Shown here piece after piece: positions 1 to 9,722 of a stretch of 64,000 nt of DNA. The translations under genes and the position numbers were made by a program. Position 1 is the stretch's first letter; each line of letters starts with the position of its first letter. The notes under the pieces were generated by a model, which ran no database searches, had not been told where the DNA came from, and saw nothing but the letters and a program-made list of their open reading frames with translations. Source of the DNA: Methylovulum miyakonense HT12 (GTDB lineage: Bacteria; Pseudomonadota; Gammaproteobacteria; Methylococcales; Methylomonadaceae); contig NZ_KB913025.1 in NCBI RefSeq assembly GCF_000384075.1, forward strand, positions 2,316,690 to 2,380,689, read 5' to 3'.

Positions 1-1
1 G

Positions 2-2500
2 GCAGGCGATGCCTTATCGACAAGCCATTACTTTAGTATCCCGCCGCAAAATTTGTCTTCGGCAATCTTGGCTTTATCCCAAGCCGCTAAGCTGAAGATA
101 TTTTTTGATGCCACTATTACCCGTGGCATCAATAGCCCTGGCCTTAACGGGCAGTATTCTTCCGAACAAGCGTTACGCAAATTGCTGGAAAAATCCGGCA
201 TCCGTTATAGCTTGACCGATTCCGGCTCGATAAAACTGCAAGCAGCGCCAGCCGTGCAGCCGATCAAAGCACCCGAAATAAAACCCGCGCCCCCGAAACC
301 GAAACTGAGTCCGGTCACTGCGCCGGATGTAGCTGTGCCGCCGACACTGGAAACCATGAAAGTTTCCGGAAAATTCGAGTATCAGGCGGATGATCCTTAC
401 AACACCGATTATGTTCTACCCAGCGCAACGGCGGGGACGAAAACCGATACACCGATTATGGAAACGCCACTGAACGTGCAGGTGATTTCCAAGCAGGTGT
501 TGAAAGACCAACAAGTCATTAGCCTTGACCAAGCCTTACGCAATGTCAGCGGCGTAACCATGAAGGCGCATGGTATCAGCTCGCTAAATAACGGCATTAA
601 TTTTGGCATTAATTACCCGACGCCAGTGATCCGGGGTTTCGCCTCGGAGACTTTTTTCCGCAATGGCTTCCGGTTACAAAGCGGTTCTGCAAACCGTCAG
701 TTTGCCAATGTCGAAAGCCTCGAAGTGCTAAAAGGCCCGGCGGCGATTTTATATGGTCAAGTTGAACCTGGCGGGATGATTAACATCGTCACCAAAAAGC
801 CGCAGGCCACGCCGTATTATTCCTTAACCCAACAATTCGGCTCTTATGATTTATACCGCACCAGCGTCGATGCCACCGGCCCAGTCAACAAGGATGAAAG
901 CCTACTGTACCGTACAAACATCTCCTATCAAAACAGCAATTCCTTCCGTGATTTTGTTTATACCGATGATGTGTTTGTTGCGCCCTCGCTGAAATGGATC
1001 GTCAGCCCGAAAACGTGGGTCAGCGTGGAAATGGAATATGATCGTAACAACAACGGTTTTGATGCGGGGTTCATCCCCATTTACAAACACAAAATCCTCA
1101 AAACCCCGTTTAGCTATAACTGGGGGGAATTGTCGCCCGTCAAACAGGAAACTTTTTTTGGCAATATCACCACCTCACACCAATTCAATGAGGATTGGTC
1201 GATCAAGCACCAGTTTTCCGCCAACCAAGCTACGGGGGATGCCGATTTTTATATTCCGTATCCGTCCCTGGATCAAAAGAATGTCCGCAGCACCCATGCC
1301 CTCTACCAAAATAGCAACGACACTTATTCGACCAACCTGGATCTGACCGGACATTTCGCCACTTTCGGGCTTAAGCATACATTGTTGCTAGGTGGTGATT
1401 ATTATCGCTTGGATAACCGTGTGAAAAGTGGCTCCTCCGGAAAATGGACGCGCCCAGGGAACAATTATTTTAATCCGGTGCATCACCCGTTTGTTCCACC
1501 CGAAATACAACCGTTTGAAATAAAAAGAAATATCCAATCAACAGATCAATTCGGTTTGTATGTGCAAGACCAAATCGAATTGCCTTATCACGTCTATGTG
1601 ATGGGAGGCATCCGTTATCAATACTTGCACCAGTCTTCACGGGTTAGGGAGTACCAAGTCCCTACCATCCGGTTGGTGTCTTCAGAAGATGCCGTAACCC
1701 CCAGAGTCGGCCTGCTATGGCAGCCGCAACATTGGTTAAGTTTGTATGGCAATTATGTGGAAAGTTTTGGCCCCAATACCGTTAACGTGCCGGGCTTGGT
1801 CAAATCAACCAAGAAACCGATTCCGGCCACTGGTGCGTCCCAATACGAAATTGGTACTAAAACCGAGTTCTTTGAGGGACGCTTTCGGGTCAGTTTGGCT
1901 TATTTTGATTTGACTAAGAACAATATCGCCGTGAAGTTACCTAGCTCAAATTTTAATGGCTTGGCTTCCTACATTTTAGTCAGTGAGGCGGAGAGTAAGG
2001 GTATTGAACTCGACATCCAAGGGGAAATCCTGCCGGGCTGGCAAGTTATCACCACTTTCGCTAACACCCACGTCAAGATTGGCAAAAGTGATGATTCAGG
2101 GCTATTAGGCAGACCGGGCCAGCAGCTATTTGGTATACCCGTTAACACCGCCTCGTTCTGGAGCACTTATAACTTCCAGCCAGGCTGGCTGAAAGGTTTT
2201 TCGATAGGTGCGGGCGTAACTTTCCAAGGCTCCCAATTTGCACTGATTGATGAAAATGATACGAAAAAACAAAACCAACGTTTTAAGGTGCCGGGCTACC
2301 AAACCGTCGGCCTGATGACTGCTTACAGCCGTGATGTCGGCGATGCCAAAGTCTCGCTGCAATTCAATATCGAGAATGTCTTGGATGAACGCTATTTCAC
2401 GGGGCTGACGGTGGAAACGTCGTATGGTGACAAAGGCCAAGGATACGGCGTATACGGTACGCCGCGAACCTTCATGGGACAGATCAGTGTTCAATATTGA
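2..2500 (+). CDS. TonB-dependent siderophore receptor with STN domain (5' partial)
   Basis: Outer-membrane receptor that takes up an iron chelate or similar ligand using TonB energy. The frame is open to the left edge and encodes YFSIPPQNLSSAILAL upstream of the first possible start (TTG at 53). This is a standard STN (secretin/TonB short N-terminal) signature, so the signal peptide and true start lie outside the window. Order after the STN domain: a Pro-rich linker, a plug domain (METPLNVQVISKQVL, then LDQALRNVSGV), and a long beta-barrel ending in an aromatic residue (ISVQY), as expected for BAM-dependent insertion. An STN domain normally contacts a FecR-type anti-sigma factor, and a fecI/fecR-like pair lies at 10.8-12.4 kb beyond the IS cluster. 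The ligand cannot be told from sequence. Family call secure. Confidence 0.93.
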   Translation, partial: AGDALSTSHYFSIPPQNLSSAILALSQAAKLKIFFDATITRGINSPGLNGQYSSEQALRKLLEKSGIRYSLTDSGSIKLQAAPAVQPIKAPEIKPAPPKPKLSPVTAPDVAVPPTLETMKVSGKFEYQADDPYNTDYVLPSATAGTKTDTPIMETPLNVQVISKQVLKDQQVISLDQALRNVSGVTMKAHGISSLNNGINFGINYPTPVIRGFASETFFRNGFRLQSGSANRQFANVESLEVLKGPAAILYGQVEPGGMINIVTKKPQATPYYSLTQQFGSYDLYRTSVDATGPVNKDESLLYRTNISYQNSNSFRDFVYTDDVFVAPSLKWIVSPKTWVSVEMEYDRNNNGFDAGFIPIYKHKILKTPFSYNWGELSPVKQETFFGNITTSHQFNEDWSIKHQFSANQATGDADFYIPYPSLDQKNVRSTHALYQNSNDTYSTNLDLTGHFATFGLKHTLLLGGDYYRLDNRVKSGSSGKWTRPGNNYFNPVHHPFVPPEIQPFEIKRNIQSTDQFGLYVQDQIELPYHVYVMGGIRYQYLHQSSRVREYQVPTIRLVSSEDAVTPRVGLLWQPQHWLSLYGNYVESFGPNTVNVPGLVKSTKKPIPATGASQYEIGTKTEFFEGRFRVSLAYFDLTKNNIAVKLPSSNFNGLASYILVSEAESKGIELDIQGEILPGWQVITTFANTHVKIGKSDDSGLLGRPGQQLFGIPVNTASFWSTYNFQPGWLKGFSIGAGVTFQGSQFALIDENDTKKQNQRFKVPGYQTVGLMTAYSRDVGDAKVSLQFNIENVLDERYFTGLTVETSYGDKGQGYGVYGTPRTFMGQISVQY

Positions 2501-2574
2501 CGGCGTAATTTTCCTCATTTGGCTGAAATTCAAACATCTGCTTAGTGCAGTGTATTTAATCCACGGAGTCCAAC

Positions 2575-3690
2575 ATGACCAAAACTGAAATGCCGCATCC
2601 AACGGGCGGCGACATACCCACCAAAAACATTTTTATCGCGTTGCTTTTTCCGCTGTTACTTGCCGTTAGTACCGTCCACGCCGCCTTGGAAAGCAAACTG
2701 GAAACGGCGACTTGTGATGCCATCAAAGGCTGGGCTTGGAATAGCGCTAGCCCAAGTAGCCGAATCCAAGTCGATATTTATGATGGCACTGCTAAGCTCA
2801 CCACGCTGACCGCGCAACTGTTGCGCACGGATTTAAAAAATGCCGGGAAAGGCGATGGCCAGTATGGCTTTGCCTATGTGCCACCAACCAGCATCCGTAA
2901 TGCGCTAACCCATAAATTGTCCGTCCGTTATAAAGGCACGGCAACCGAGCTGACCGGATCACCCATCAACACGGCCTTACCCTGTTATGGCAAAGTGAAT
3001 GATACGGGCTGGCAAAAGTGCAGCACGAATACAGGTAATGGCCTTAATTGCCCCTTGACCGATTATCCCCGACAAGATGGTGAATATGGGCGGGATAAAT
3101 TGGCAAGTAGCGGGCAGTTGCTCAAAATCGGCAAGGGCAGTGCGGGGTTTGACTACACCAAAATTGCCAACAACGGCAGCGTCTTGGCGGAAACCGCCGC
3201 TTTAGGTAAAGCCAGCACGGCTTGGGCGTGTACCCGTGACAATTTGAACGGCCTGCTCTGGGAAGTGAAAACAACCGATGGTGGCATACGCGACGTGCTG
3301 AACACTTATAGTTGGTATAACCCCAATTCGGCAACCAATGGCGGCTTTGTCGGTTATCAGGACAATGGTGATTGTACGGGCAGTATTGCTTGCGACACGC
3401 TCAACTATATCAAAGCGGTCAATGCCAGCAAGCTTTGTGGCAAAACGGATTGGCGCTTGCCGACGGTAGAAGAGCTTTTGTCACTGACCGACTACAGCCG
3501 CAACCCCACCATTAATCCCGTTTATTTCCCCAATACCAAACCTTATTGGTACGTCTCATCCACCATTGGCCCTGTGGATTCAGGCAAACCTAAAAAAGGC
3601 TTGTGGGGTGTTTATTCGACCAGCGGCTACGTCAACGATGACATCGCCGATCCTTATGGACTTAGGATCCGGTTAGTCAGTGGCAAGTAA
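2575..3690 (+). CDS. Secreted DUF1566 (Lcl C-terminal-like) protein, 371 aa
   Basis: Exported protein of unknown function. ATG at 2575 follows an ACGGAG ribosome site. A short polar stretch precedes a hydrophobic signal segment (IFIALLFPLLLAV) with likely cleavage after VHA. The N-terminal half contains a module with GWAWNSASPSSRIQVDIYDG. The C-terminal part has the DUF1566 hallmark TDWRLPTVEELLSL near residues 288-302, followed by the characteristic YWYVSST and a terminal RLVSGK, typical of the C-type-lectin-like fold of this family. It begins 75 bp after the TonB receptor and is followed by two related genes in the same direction, suggesting a surface-protein set expressed with the receptor. 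Substrate or partner unknown. Confidence 0.85.
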   Translation: MTKTEMPHPTGGDIPTKNIFIALLFPLLLAVSTVHAALESKLETATCDAIKGWAWNSASPSSRIQVDIYDGTAKLTTLTAQLLRTDLKNAGKGDGQYGFAYVPPTSIRNALTHKLSVRYKGTATELTGSPINTALPCYGKVNDTGWQKCSTNTGNGLNCPLTDYPRQDGEYGRDKLASSGQLLKIGKGSAGFDYTKIANNGSVLAETAALGKASTAWACTRDNLNGLLWEVKTTDGGIRDVLNTYSWYNPNSATNGGFVGYQDNGDCTGSIACDTLNYIKAVNASKLCGKTDWRLPTVEELLSLTDYSRNPTINPVYFPNTKPYWYVSSTIGPVDSGKPKKGLWGVYSTSGYVNDDIADPYGLRIRLVSGK

Positions 3691-3739
3691 ATGGATTAAA
3701 GACATTAGCCCAAATTTCACCATTTTAGGAATTTAGTTT

Positions 3740-4255
3740 ATGAAAAAACCTGTATTGATGACCCTAGCGGCATTATTAAGTTTGCAGACGGGCAACGGAT
3801 ACGCCCAAACCTGTAATGCCAGCAGCTATCAAACCACTCCAACCAGCCGCTTTGTGCTGAAAACTGACGGCACAGCTTTGGACAAGAAAACCGGCTTGCT
3901 TTGGAAGCGTTGTTTAGAAGGCTATAACTGGAACGGCAGTGGCTGTACGGGCTCAGCAAGCTTGGCCTTGTGGCAAAACGCCTTGAAGAAAGCCGCCGCC
4001 AGTACATTCTTAAGCAAAACCGATTGGCGCTTGCCCAACGCCAAAGAACTGGCCAGCATCGCCGAACGCGCCTGCGTCAATCCGCAAATGAATCTCAGCG
4101 TCTTTCCGAATATGCCCACTGTTTTTATTTGGACCGCCACACCCAGTGCGGCTAGCACTTCCTCTGCTTGGGCTGGCGGTAGTGGCTACCAAAATCATTG
4201 GGAATATCCTAAAAGCAAGGCTTACGGGGTATTGCTGGTAAGAAACGCCCCCTGA
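3740..4255 (+). CDS. Secreted DUF1566 protein, 171 aa
   Basis: Small exported relative of the upstream gene, consisting of little more than signal peptide and DUF1566 domain. The N-terminus (MKKPVLMTLAALLSLQTGNGYAQ) is a clear signal peptide. The mature part has TDWRLPNAKELASIAE, then FIWTATPSA and a final VLLVRNAP, matching the domain's start, middle and end. An AGGAAT-type ribosome site precedes the ATG. Four cysteines in the mature part could form disulfides. It lies 49 bp after the preceding DUF1566 gene, probably co-transcribed. Function unknown; a ligand-binding or adhesin role is inference from the fold. Confidence 0.82.
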   Translation: MKKPVLMTLAALLSLQTGNGYAQTCNASSYQTTPTSRFVLKTDGTALDKKTGLLWKRCLEGYNWNGSGCTGSASLALWQNALKKAAASTFLSKTDWRLPNAKELASIAERACVNPQMNLSVFPNMPTVFIWTATPSAASTSSAWAGGSGYQNHWEYPKSKAYGVLLVRNAP

Positions 4256-4314
4256 TAGGCCAATTTTAGCAAACCGACATAACAACTTTTTTAACAAACC
4301 ACGAGGAACAAACA

Positions 4315-5169
4315 ATGAAATTGAAGCTATCGAACCGCTACCTCACTTTGCCTTTCGCTGTTTCGGCAATCCTATCCGGCTCGGCAAACGCCGTCGAAGT
4401 CAAATCGGCCAATGCTGTTCTACAGGGCGGAAGCGATTCGTCTGTCAGTTGGTCAGCCCCAGCTACCCAGCCGTATCGTGTCTATGTGCGGGTTCCTGCC
4501 GACAGTACGGCGACAAACGCCCTCTATCACGTTTACCCAAATGGCTTACCCGCTGGTAACGATTGTTCGGGCACTGACGCTAACAACCCGTGTTTTGAAG
4601 TGCCAATTGATACGACTAAACATTTGGGTGAATGGGTACAGCTTACGACAGACAGTGATCCGGCAACACAATGGGATTTTACCCAAAACCCTTACGTTAA
4701 TGGCAGTGTTACGGTTAACGCCAGCAATCTCATTGCTACAGAAAAATTGGCGACAGGATCAGTATTATTTGAAAACCCACGGATCGGCGAAGCTTTCCAA
4801 GGAGGCATCATCATTGCCGTTAGTTCCAATGGGCAGCATGGCCTGATCGCCGCCAACCAAGATTTGCCAAGCAAATATACGTTTTATGACGCAAAACAGG
4901 CCGTGAAAATCAGCGCGAATTTCGATGCCGAAGGCCAAAAATACAGTGATTGGCGGGTTCCCAATATTCATGACTTGAATGTGGTATACCAGCATCAAGA
5001 CTTGGTCAAAGCGACGGGAACCTTCTATTGGTCATCCACCTCAGTCAATAAGACTTTAGCTTGGCTAGAAATTTTTAGGTATTCCCCTTATCCTGCATAT
5101 AGTGGTTTTTTGGCAAACGACGCATTTAAGACAGGTGCCTTAGCCGTGCGTCCAGTCCGGTCATTTTAG
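4315..5169 (+). CDS. Secreted DUF1566-like protein, 284 aa
   Basis: Third member of the local exported series. Signal peptide MKLKLSNRYLTLPFAVSAIL with likely cleavage after ANA. The N-terminal half (residues 25-150) resembles a beta-sandwich with repeated V/T-rich strands and no recognised domain. The C-terminal 130 residues have the DUF1566 pattern in divergent form: GGIIIAVSSNGQHG, YSDWRVPNIHDLNVVY, FYWSSTS and the terminal ALAVRPVRSF. An ACGAGGAA ribosome site precedes the ATG. The spacing of 59 bp from the previous gene and common direction argue for one transcript. Function unknown. Confidence 0.8.
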   Translation: MKLKLSNRYLTLPFAVSAILSGSANAVEVKSANAVLQGGSDSSVSWSAPATQPYRVYVRVPADSTATNALYHVYPNGLPAGNDCSGTDANNPCFEVPIDTTKHLGEWVQLTTDSDPATQWDFTQNPYVNGSVTVNASNLIATEKLATGSVLFENPRIGEAFQGGIIIAVSSNGQHGLIAANQDLPSKYTFYDAKQAVKISANFDAEGQKYSDWRVPNIHDLNVVYQHQDLVKATGTFYWSSTSVNKTLAWLEIFRYSPYPAYSGFLANDAFKTGALAVRPVRSF

Positions 5170-5353
5170 AAATACGTTAAGAAGTCGCTTCCTCCCTTAT
5201 TTGAAGCACAGGGTAAAGCTAAATTTTTAGCGGATTCTTCTTTATTCGGTTACAGTTAGCTATGCCGTTTAGGGTTAGCCATGACGTTGGTTGGCTTCAT
5301 AAGCGGCATAGCAATTTTGCCAAAACATTTTACTGTCCTGAGGAGGGCTAGCC

Positions 5354-6097
5354 GTGAAAAGAAAATTTTCCAAGAACTATCGTGTCTGTGCCGTAGTATC
5401 CTGTTTATTGTTGGCAAATCAATGGGTATCTGCCCATGATGCCATTAAAACAGGCCCTGTTTGGGAAGGCACGGGTGGGGATAATGCGATTGTTATTGGG
5501 CATGGCTGTGAAGCAAAAGAAAAACCCATACAAGCACAAAGTGTCGTTTTCCCTACCGTTAATCCCGAATTGATCGCCTCTGACGGGCATACCATCGCCA
5601 ATCTTAGCGACATCATTGGTGAGAGCTTATATGCCGGACAGGCGGATTTGATCCAAGATAAAAATATCTTCCAGCATCAGGACGAAAAGCATGATGCCTT
5701 AGGTAACACCATCGGCTTCTTTAGCACCAATGGCAATTTACAAACCAACCTGCAAGGCCGTGTGCCGTTTCAGTTTGCTACCCCTAATTTCACCAAAACC
5801 ACCTGCGCCACGGCCTTAAGGATAGAAGTCGCTGTTGCGGATGTTTGTATTTTGGCCGCTCCAACGATTCGTGCGGCAAAGGTGAATTTATGGATTCCAG
5901 ATAACGGTTCCCAGTATTCCCTATTAGGGAAAGCCCAAAACGTTGATGGTATTGGCGAACCTCCGGTTATCCATGTTAAACGCAATTTAGTCAAAAATCC
6001 GCCGGACGCTTCATGTGGTGCGGGTTTTACTGTAACAGTAAGGCCGTCAGCAGCCGATGTCGATGCTAATTTGGGTATACCTGGATGGCATTACTAA
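5354..6097 (+). CDS. Exported protein with predicted mature N-terminal His, possibly metal binding
   Basis: The GTG start at 5354 is supported by GAGGAGGG 10 bp upstream. Residues 1-27 form a signal peptide ending WVSA, so the mature protein would begin with His (HDAIKTGP). A short distance in comes GHGCEAKEKPIQAQSVVFPTV. A His at the very N-terminus followed by a GHGC turn is reminiscent of YcnI/DUF1775-type copper proteins, but the rest (two further Cys pairs, GIPGWHY at the C-terminus) does not let me assign it firmly. It sits 184 bp after the DUF1566 trio. A role in copper or iron handling is inference only. Confidence 0.65.
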   Translation: MKRKFSKNYRVCAVVSCLLLANQWVSAHDAIKTGPVWEGTGGDNAIVIGHGCEAKEKPIQAQSVVFPTVNPELIASDGHTIANLSDIIGESLYAGQADLIQDKNIFQHQDEKHDALGNTIGFFSTNGNLQTNLQGRVPFQFATPNFTKTTCATALRIEVAVADVCILAAPTIRAAKVNLWIPDNGSQYSLLGKAQNVDGIGEPPVIHVKRNLVKNPPDASCGAGFTVTVRPSAADVDANLGIPGWHY

Positions 6098-6293
6098 ATA
6101 GTTTTAGGCTTCTAACACATTTTAAATTCTGACGCTTAATTGGATGGCTGAAAAGGAATAGCGTTTACCTACCCAATTAAGCAATTCCAACTATTAAAAG
6201 CCAATTTTTATCCATTGAATGCTAGTACTCAGTCAGCATTGTTTTGTCAGGTAAATGAGGGGTAGCCCGTGATTACCTCCCCCCCTTTGAAAA

Positions 6294-7341
6294 GGCTATG
6301 TTTGCGTTAATAGTTGAATCTGAACTTTTGTACTCACCCTGGTCTCATTGGGACAGGGGGTGGAACAATGAAGACAAAAGCCTATTGCGAGTGGTTGGAA
6401 GGGGTGGGCCGCCTCACCCGAAAGCAACGGACAGCCGTGCTCGTCCAGCTGAATGCGGCGGAATCCCGTGAAGCCATCGTCAGTGAATTGGAGAGCGGAC
6501 ACCTGCGCCCGTGCCCGCATTGCCAGAGCGGGCGACTGGGCCGCTGGGGCAGGCAATCGGGGTTACAGCGGTTCCGCTGCCGGGACTGCGGAAAATGTTT
6601 TAATGCTTTAACGGGCACCCCGCTTGCGCGGTTGCGGCATAAAGAGCGCTGGTTCGATTATAGCCAAGCCTTGATTGAAGGGCTCACCGTCCGTAAAGCC
6701 GCCGAGCGTTGTGGCGTGGCTAAAACCACGAGCTTTCGCTGGCGGCACCGTTTTCTCACCGAGGTGGCCGGGCTGAAGGCGACTGGCTTGACCGGCATTG
6801 TCGAAGCGGACGAAACCTATTTTCCGTTGTCATTCAAAGGCTCACGACAGTTACCAAGGCCGCCGCACCGCCGTGGCCATGCGGCCCATCAACGCGGGAC
6901 GGGGGACGGTCAAGTGCCGGTATTGGTGCTACGTGACCGTCATGGTACCACCACCGACTTCAAACTGACGGCGGCCACGCAAGCCGAAGAGGCGCCCATT
7001 ATTGGCCGCGTCGTCGCAGCGGACGCCGTGCTATGCACCGATGGCGGCGCAAGTCTCAAAGGCGCGGCGCGTCAGGCGGGTATTGCGCATCGTGCATTGA
7101 ACCTATCGGCGGGGATTCGTGTGCTGGCCGGGGTTTACCACATCCAAAATGTCAATGCGTATGACAGCCGCCTCAAAACTTGGATGCGGCGGTTCCATGG
7201 GGTCGCCACCAAATACCTTGATAACTATCTGGGCTGGCGGCGCGGACTGGAGCGATGGGGCGAACAAATCACCCCCGGCGTCATCCTGCAAGCCGCTGTG
7301 GGGCGTTGCGTACCTTTCCAACTATTAACGCAAACATAGCC
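6294..7341 (+). mobile_element. IS1595-family insertion sequence A, complete, 1048 bp
   Basis: Terminal inverted repeats of 23 bp are identical: the left begins at 6294 with GGCTATGTTTGCG and the right ends at 7341 with its reverse complement. The element is flanked by a perfect 8-bp target duplication TTTGAAAA (6286-6293 and 7342-7349), the size expected for IS1595. It contains one intact transposase gene whose stop codon lies inside the right repeat. Intact ends, duplication and frame suggest a recent, possibly active insertion. Confidence 0.95.
6368..7339 (+). CDS. IS1595-family transposase (ISXO2-like DDE)
   Basis: Transposase of element A. The first ATG with a purine-rich leader (GGGGGTGGAACA) is at 6368, giving MKTKAYCEWLEGVG. 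An N-terminal zinc ribbon (CPHCQSGRLG ... FRCRDCGKCF) is followed by a helix-turn-helix-like stretch (RKAAERCGVAKTTSFRWRH), then the ISXO2-like catalytic domain beginning GIVEADETYF and continuing VLCTDGGASLKG, as expected for DDE/DDN enzymes of this family. The frame ends in the right inverted repeat (FQLLTQT). No internal stop. Confidence 0.92.
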   Translation: MKTKAYCEWLEGVGRLTRKQRTAVLVQLNAAESREAIVSELESGHLRPCPHCQSGRLGRWGRQSGLQRFRCRDCGKCFNALTGTPLARLRHKERWFDYSQALIEGLTVRKAAERCGVAKTTSFRWRHRFLTEVAGLKATGLTGIVEADETYFPLSFKGSRQLPRPPHRRGHAAHQRGTGDGQVPVLVLRDRHGTTTDFKLTAATQAEEAPIIGRVVAADAVLCTDGGASLKGAARQAGIAHRALNLSAGIRVLAGVYHIQNVNAYDSRLKTWMRRFHGVATKYLDNYLGWRRGLERWGEQITPGVILQAAVGRCVPFQLLTQT

Positions 7342-7432
7342 TTTGAAAAAGCACCCAAGGGCATAAAGCACTGCCATTAAGCTAAGATATAAATGTTAAT
7401 AATTAAAAAGTTAGAATTGTGTAGATACTCTC

Positions 7433-8489
7433 TTAAAACACAAGCCCATTTTGCAAAAAATCATAAAAATTATTATGAAGTTGCTTGAGCAGGTCGCGTG
7501 TAAAAACGAGTCCCGTCAAATTCTTTTTGGCTCTATATGGGTTCTGGGGTCTTTTTAACCAAAACAGCCAGTAACGAAGACAGCAAGCCTTCCCGCGTTT
7601 TCTGACATTATGGACAAACTCAAAAAAGCTCAGGTACAGTGGCAACTTGGCTTGTGAAATGCCGCGATGCGGGCGCAGCCAGGAGCGCAGCAGCGACCAG
7701 AAGCCTTCCAGGGTGTTCGAATGGACTTCGCAGAAGCCGTCACCATCTTCATCGCGGGCGTATTCACCCGCCGAATGGTTGACGGTCTTGTGCGGGTAGC
7801 CCCACGCTTCCAAGCGGCTATAGATGTTGTATTCGTCGGTATAGATTGGTGTGCCGGGCATAATGGTTTGTAAGATCAAGGGCTTGATGGTGGCCTGTTG
7901 GACGTTGTCGGGCATCCTGATGACAACTTCCCCGGTGCGCTGGATCATGCCGAAGACGGGCGGCTTTTCCGTCGCCAGGGTGCCGCGTCCCGGCGCCCCT
8001 TGCAGGCGGCGGCAACGGGGCTTCCGTCCGGATTGGGCGACCTTGTCAGGCTGGCCTTTGTGGCCTGCAACGATGTAGACTTCGTCGCATCCGGCCACCC
8101 CAGATAGGGTTATGGGCTCTTTTTTTAGCGATGCCCGTGCGCAGGTGTTCGGTCATATACTGTAGATCGTCCTTGTTCAAGTCCAGTTCTTGGGCGATCT
8201 GCCGGTTGGACAGGTCCGGCCCCATGAAATACAGGCATAGCACCCAGACCGACAGCGGCTGGCGATGCCCTGACAGCACGGTTTCGGTCAAGTCGTCGAA
8301 ACGTTTGCCGTAGGCTTTGCATTGGTAACGCTGGCAAAGGCGTTGCGGGCTGCCGAAGCCGCGCCGGATCGTGTCGCCGCTGTCGCAATGCGGGCAAGTG
8401 ACACCATCAGCCCAACGTAACTGGCGGATGGTGGCATAACACTGGGCTTCACTGACTAATTGTTTAATGGTGATGATTGAGTTTTCCAT
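7433..8489 (-). pseudogene. IS1595-family transposase, broken by frameshift
   Basis: Two overlapping minus-strand frames together make one transposase. The first (8489 to about 8100) has the zinc-binding region CPHCDSGDTIRRGFGSPQR and the sequence FDDLTETVLSGHRQPL. The second (about 8100 down to 7433) starts with the catalytic region VAGCDEVYIVAGHKGQ and continues VHSNTLEGFWSLLRSWL. They join near 8100 at a run reading CTGGGGTGG on the minus strand, where the frame shifts between HNPIWG and VAGCDE. A programmed shift at the G run is possible, but simple inactivation is likelier. The second frame runs through the IS end into flanking DNA. Confidence 0.78.
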
Positions 8490-8530
8490 CTGCCCATTTT
8501 ATCAAAAGACCTTGAAACCCATATAGAGCC
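7529..8530 (-). mobile_element. IS1595-family insertion sequence B, transposase frameshifted
   Basis: Ends are recognised by matching inverted repeats: GGCTCTATATGGGTT at 7529 and its complement ending at 8530, with imperfect homology continuing into GGTC. No convincing target duplication is visible (TTCTTTTT on the left, AATTAAAA on the right), so one flank has probably rearranged, perhaps when the IS4-family element arrived immediately to the right. The transposase runs on the minus strand and is interrupted. Confidence 0.8.
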
Positions 8531-8539
8531 AATTAAAAA

Positions 8540-9722
8540 ATGGGGTATGCTGTAAAATTCGGCGTAAAAATGACAGCAGAAACGGTATTTACCCGCATAA
8601 CGGCTCCCTTGCAAACGTTGCTTAAAAAAGAGGCGGACCAACTTCATGGCGACAGCTTAATGTATAAGCTATCGCTGTATTTTTTCACGATGAACCTGGT
8701 TTACGCCATCATCAACAAAACCGCCTCCATTAGCCTTTTGGTCACCGACATCAAAACCTCGCCCGATGCCCGGAAGCTGGGGCTGGTTGATGCCTCTAAG
8801 TCGATGTACTCGGAAGCCTTTGGCCGGTATGACCCGAAACTGTTCCGGCGGATTTTTTTGGCCTTGCTTGAGCAGCTGGATTTTTTGGAAATCCCGGAAA
8901 TCAAGTCGCTGGGGCGTTTTATCCTGGTGGACGGTTCGGTCTTCCCTGCGCTCAGGACGATGACCTGGGCCTCGTATCAATCAACAAGCAACGCGCTTAA
9001 AATGCACCTTGCCTTTGAACTGAACCGGATGGTTCCCGTGCAGTTTATCAGCACCGACGCCAACAGTAATGAAAAAGCGGCGCTGCTGGCTTTGCTTGAA
9101 GCCGGGGTCACCTACATTGCCGACAGGGGCTATGTCTCTTTTGATGTGTTCAGGAAAATTGTCAGTTTGCAGGCCTTTTTCATCATCCGTGTCAAAGCCA
9201 ACCTAAAAGTGTCGGTTTCAAAAAACCTGGACGTGGTTGTCCCGGCACATTGGCTCGCCTTTTTTTCGGACGTGTCGGATTCGCTCATCTGCTTTTCAAA
9301 TGACAAGCACCAGGCCACTTACCGCCTCGTCAGCTTTGTGATTGACGATGAGACTTATCGTATTGCCACCAACCGCCTGGATTTGACGACTGGCGAAATC
9401 ATCATGCTTTATGCGTACCGGTGGCGGCAGATCGAATTGTTTTTTCGCTGCATCAATCGGACGTTCAATGCCTTGCATCTGTGGTCGCAGAGCGGGCGCG
9501 GCGTGGAAATCCAGTTTTACCTTTATCTTATCGTTTACTTGCTGCTGATCCATTTCAAACAAGGCCTGAAGCAAGAGCAAAAGGCCATTGAGCCTGCCAA
9601 TAAAGCCGTACGCCAAGGCCAGGAAAAATACCCGTCGCGGACACCGGGGTGTGGAATTGTGACGCTTTTGGGTGAAAAACTCTCACAACTTTGGAAAATG
9701 AGCATCCACTGGATAAGAGGTA
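8540..9722 (+). pseudogene. IS4-family transposase, 5' portion, split by IS1595 element C
   Basis: DDE transposase of the IS4 type: FILVDGSVF (first Asp), TYIADRGYVSFDVF (second Asp) and YRWRQIELFFRCIN (Glu with the Y-R-E pattern). A likely start is the ATG at 8570 (MTAETVF); the first ATG in frame is 8540. The frame is interrupted after IHWIRG by element C. Joining 9722 to 10755, that is removing the element and one 8-bp duplication, restores an open frame of 416 codons ending at 10819. The outer ends of this IS could not be defined. Confidence 0.85.
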
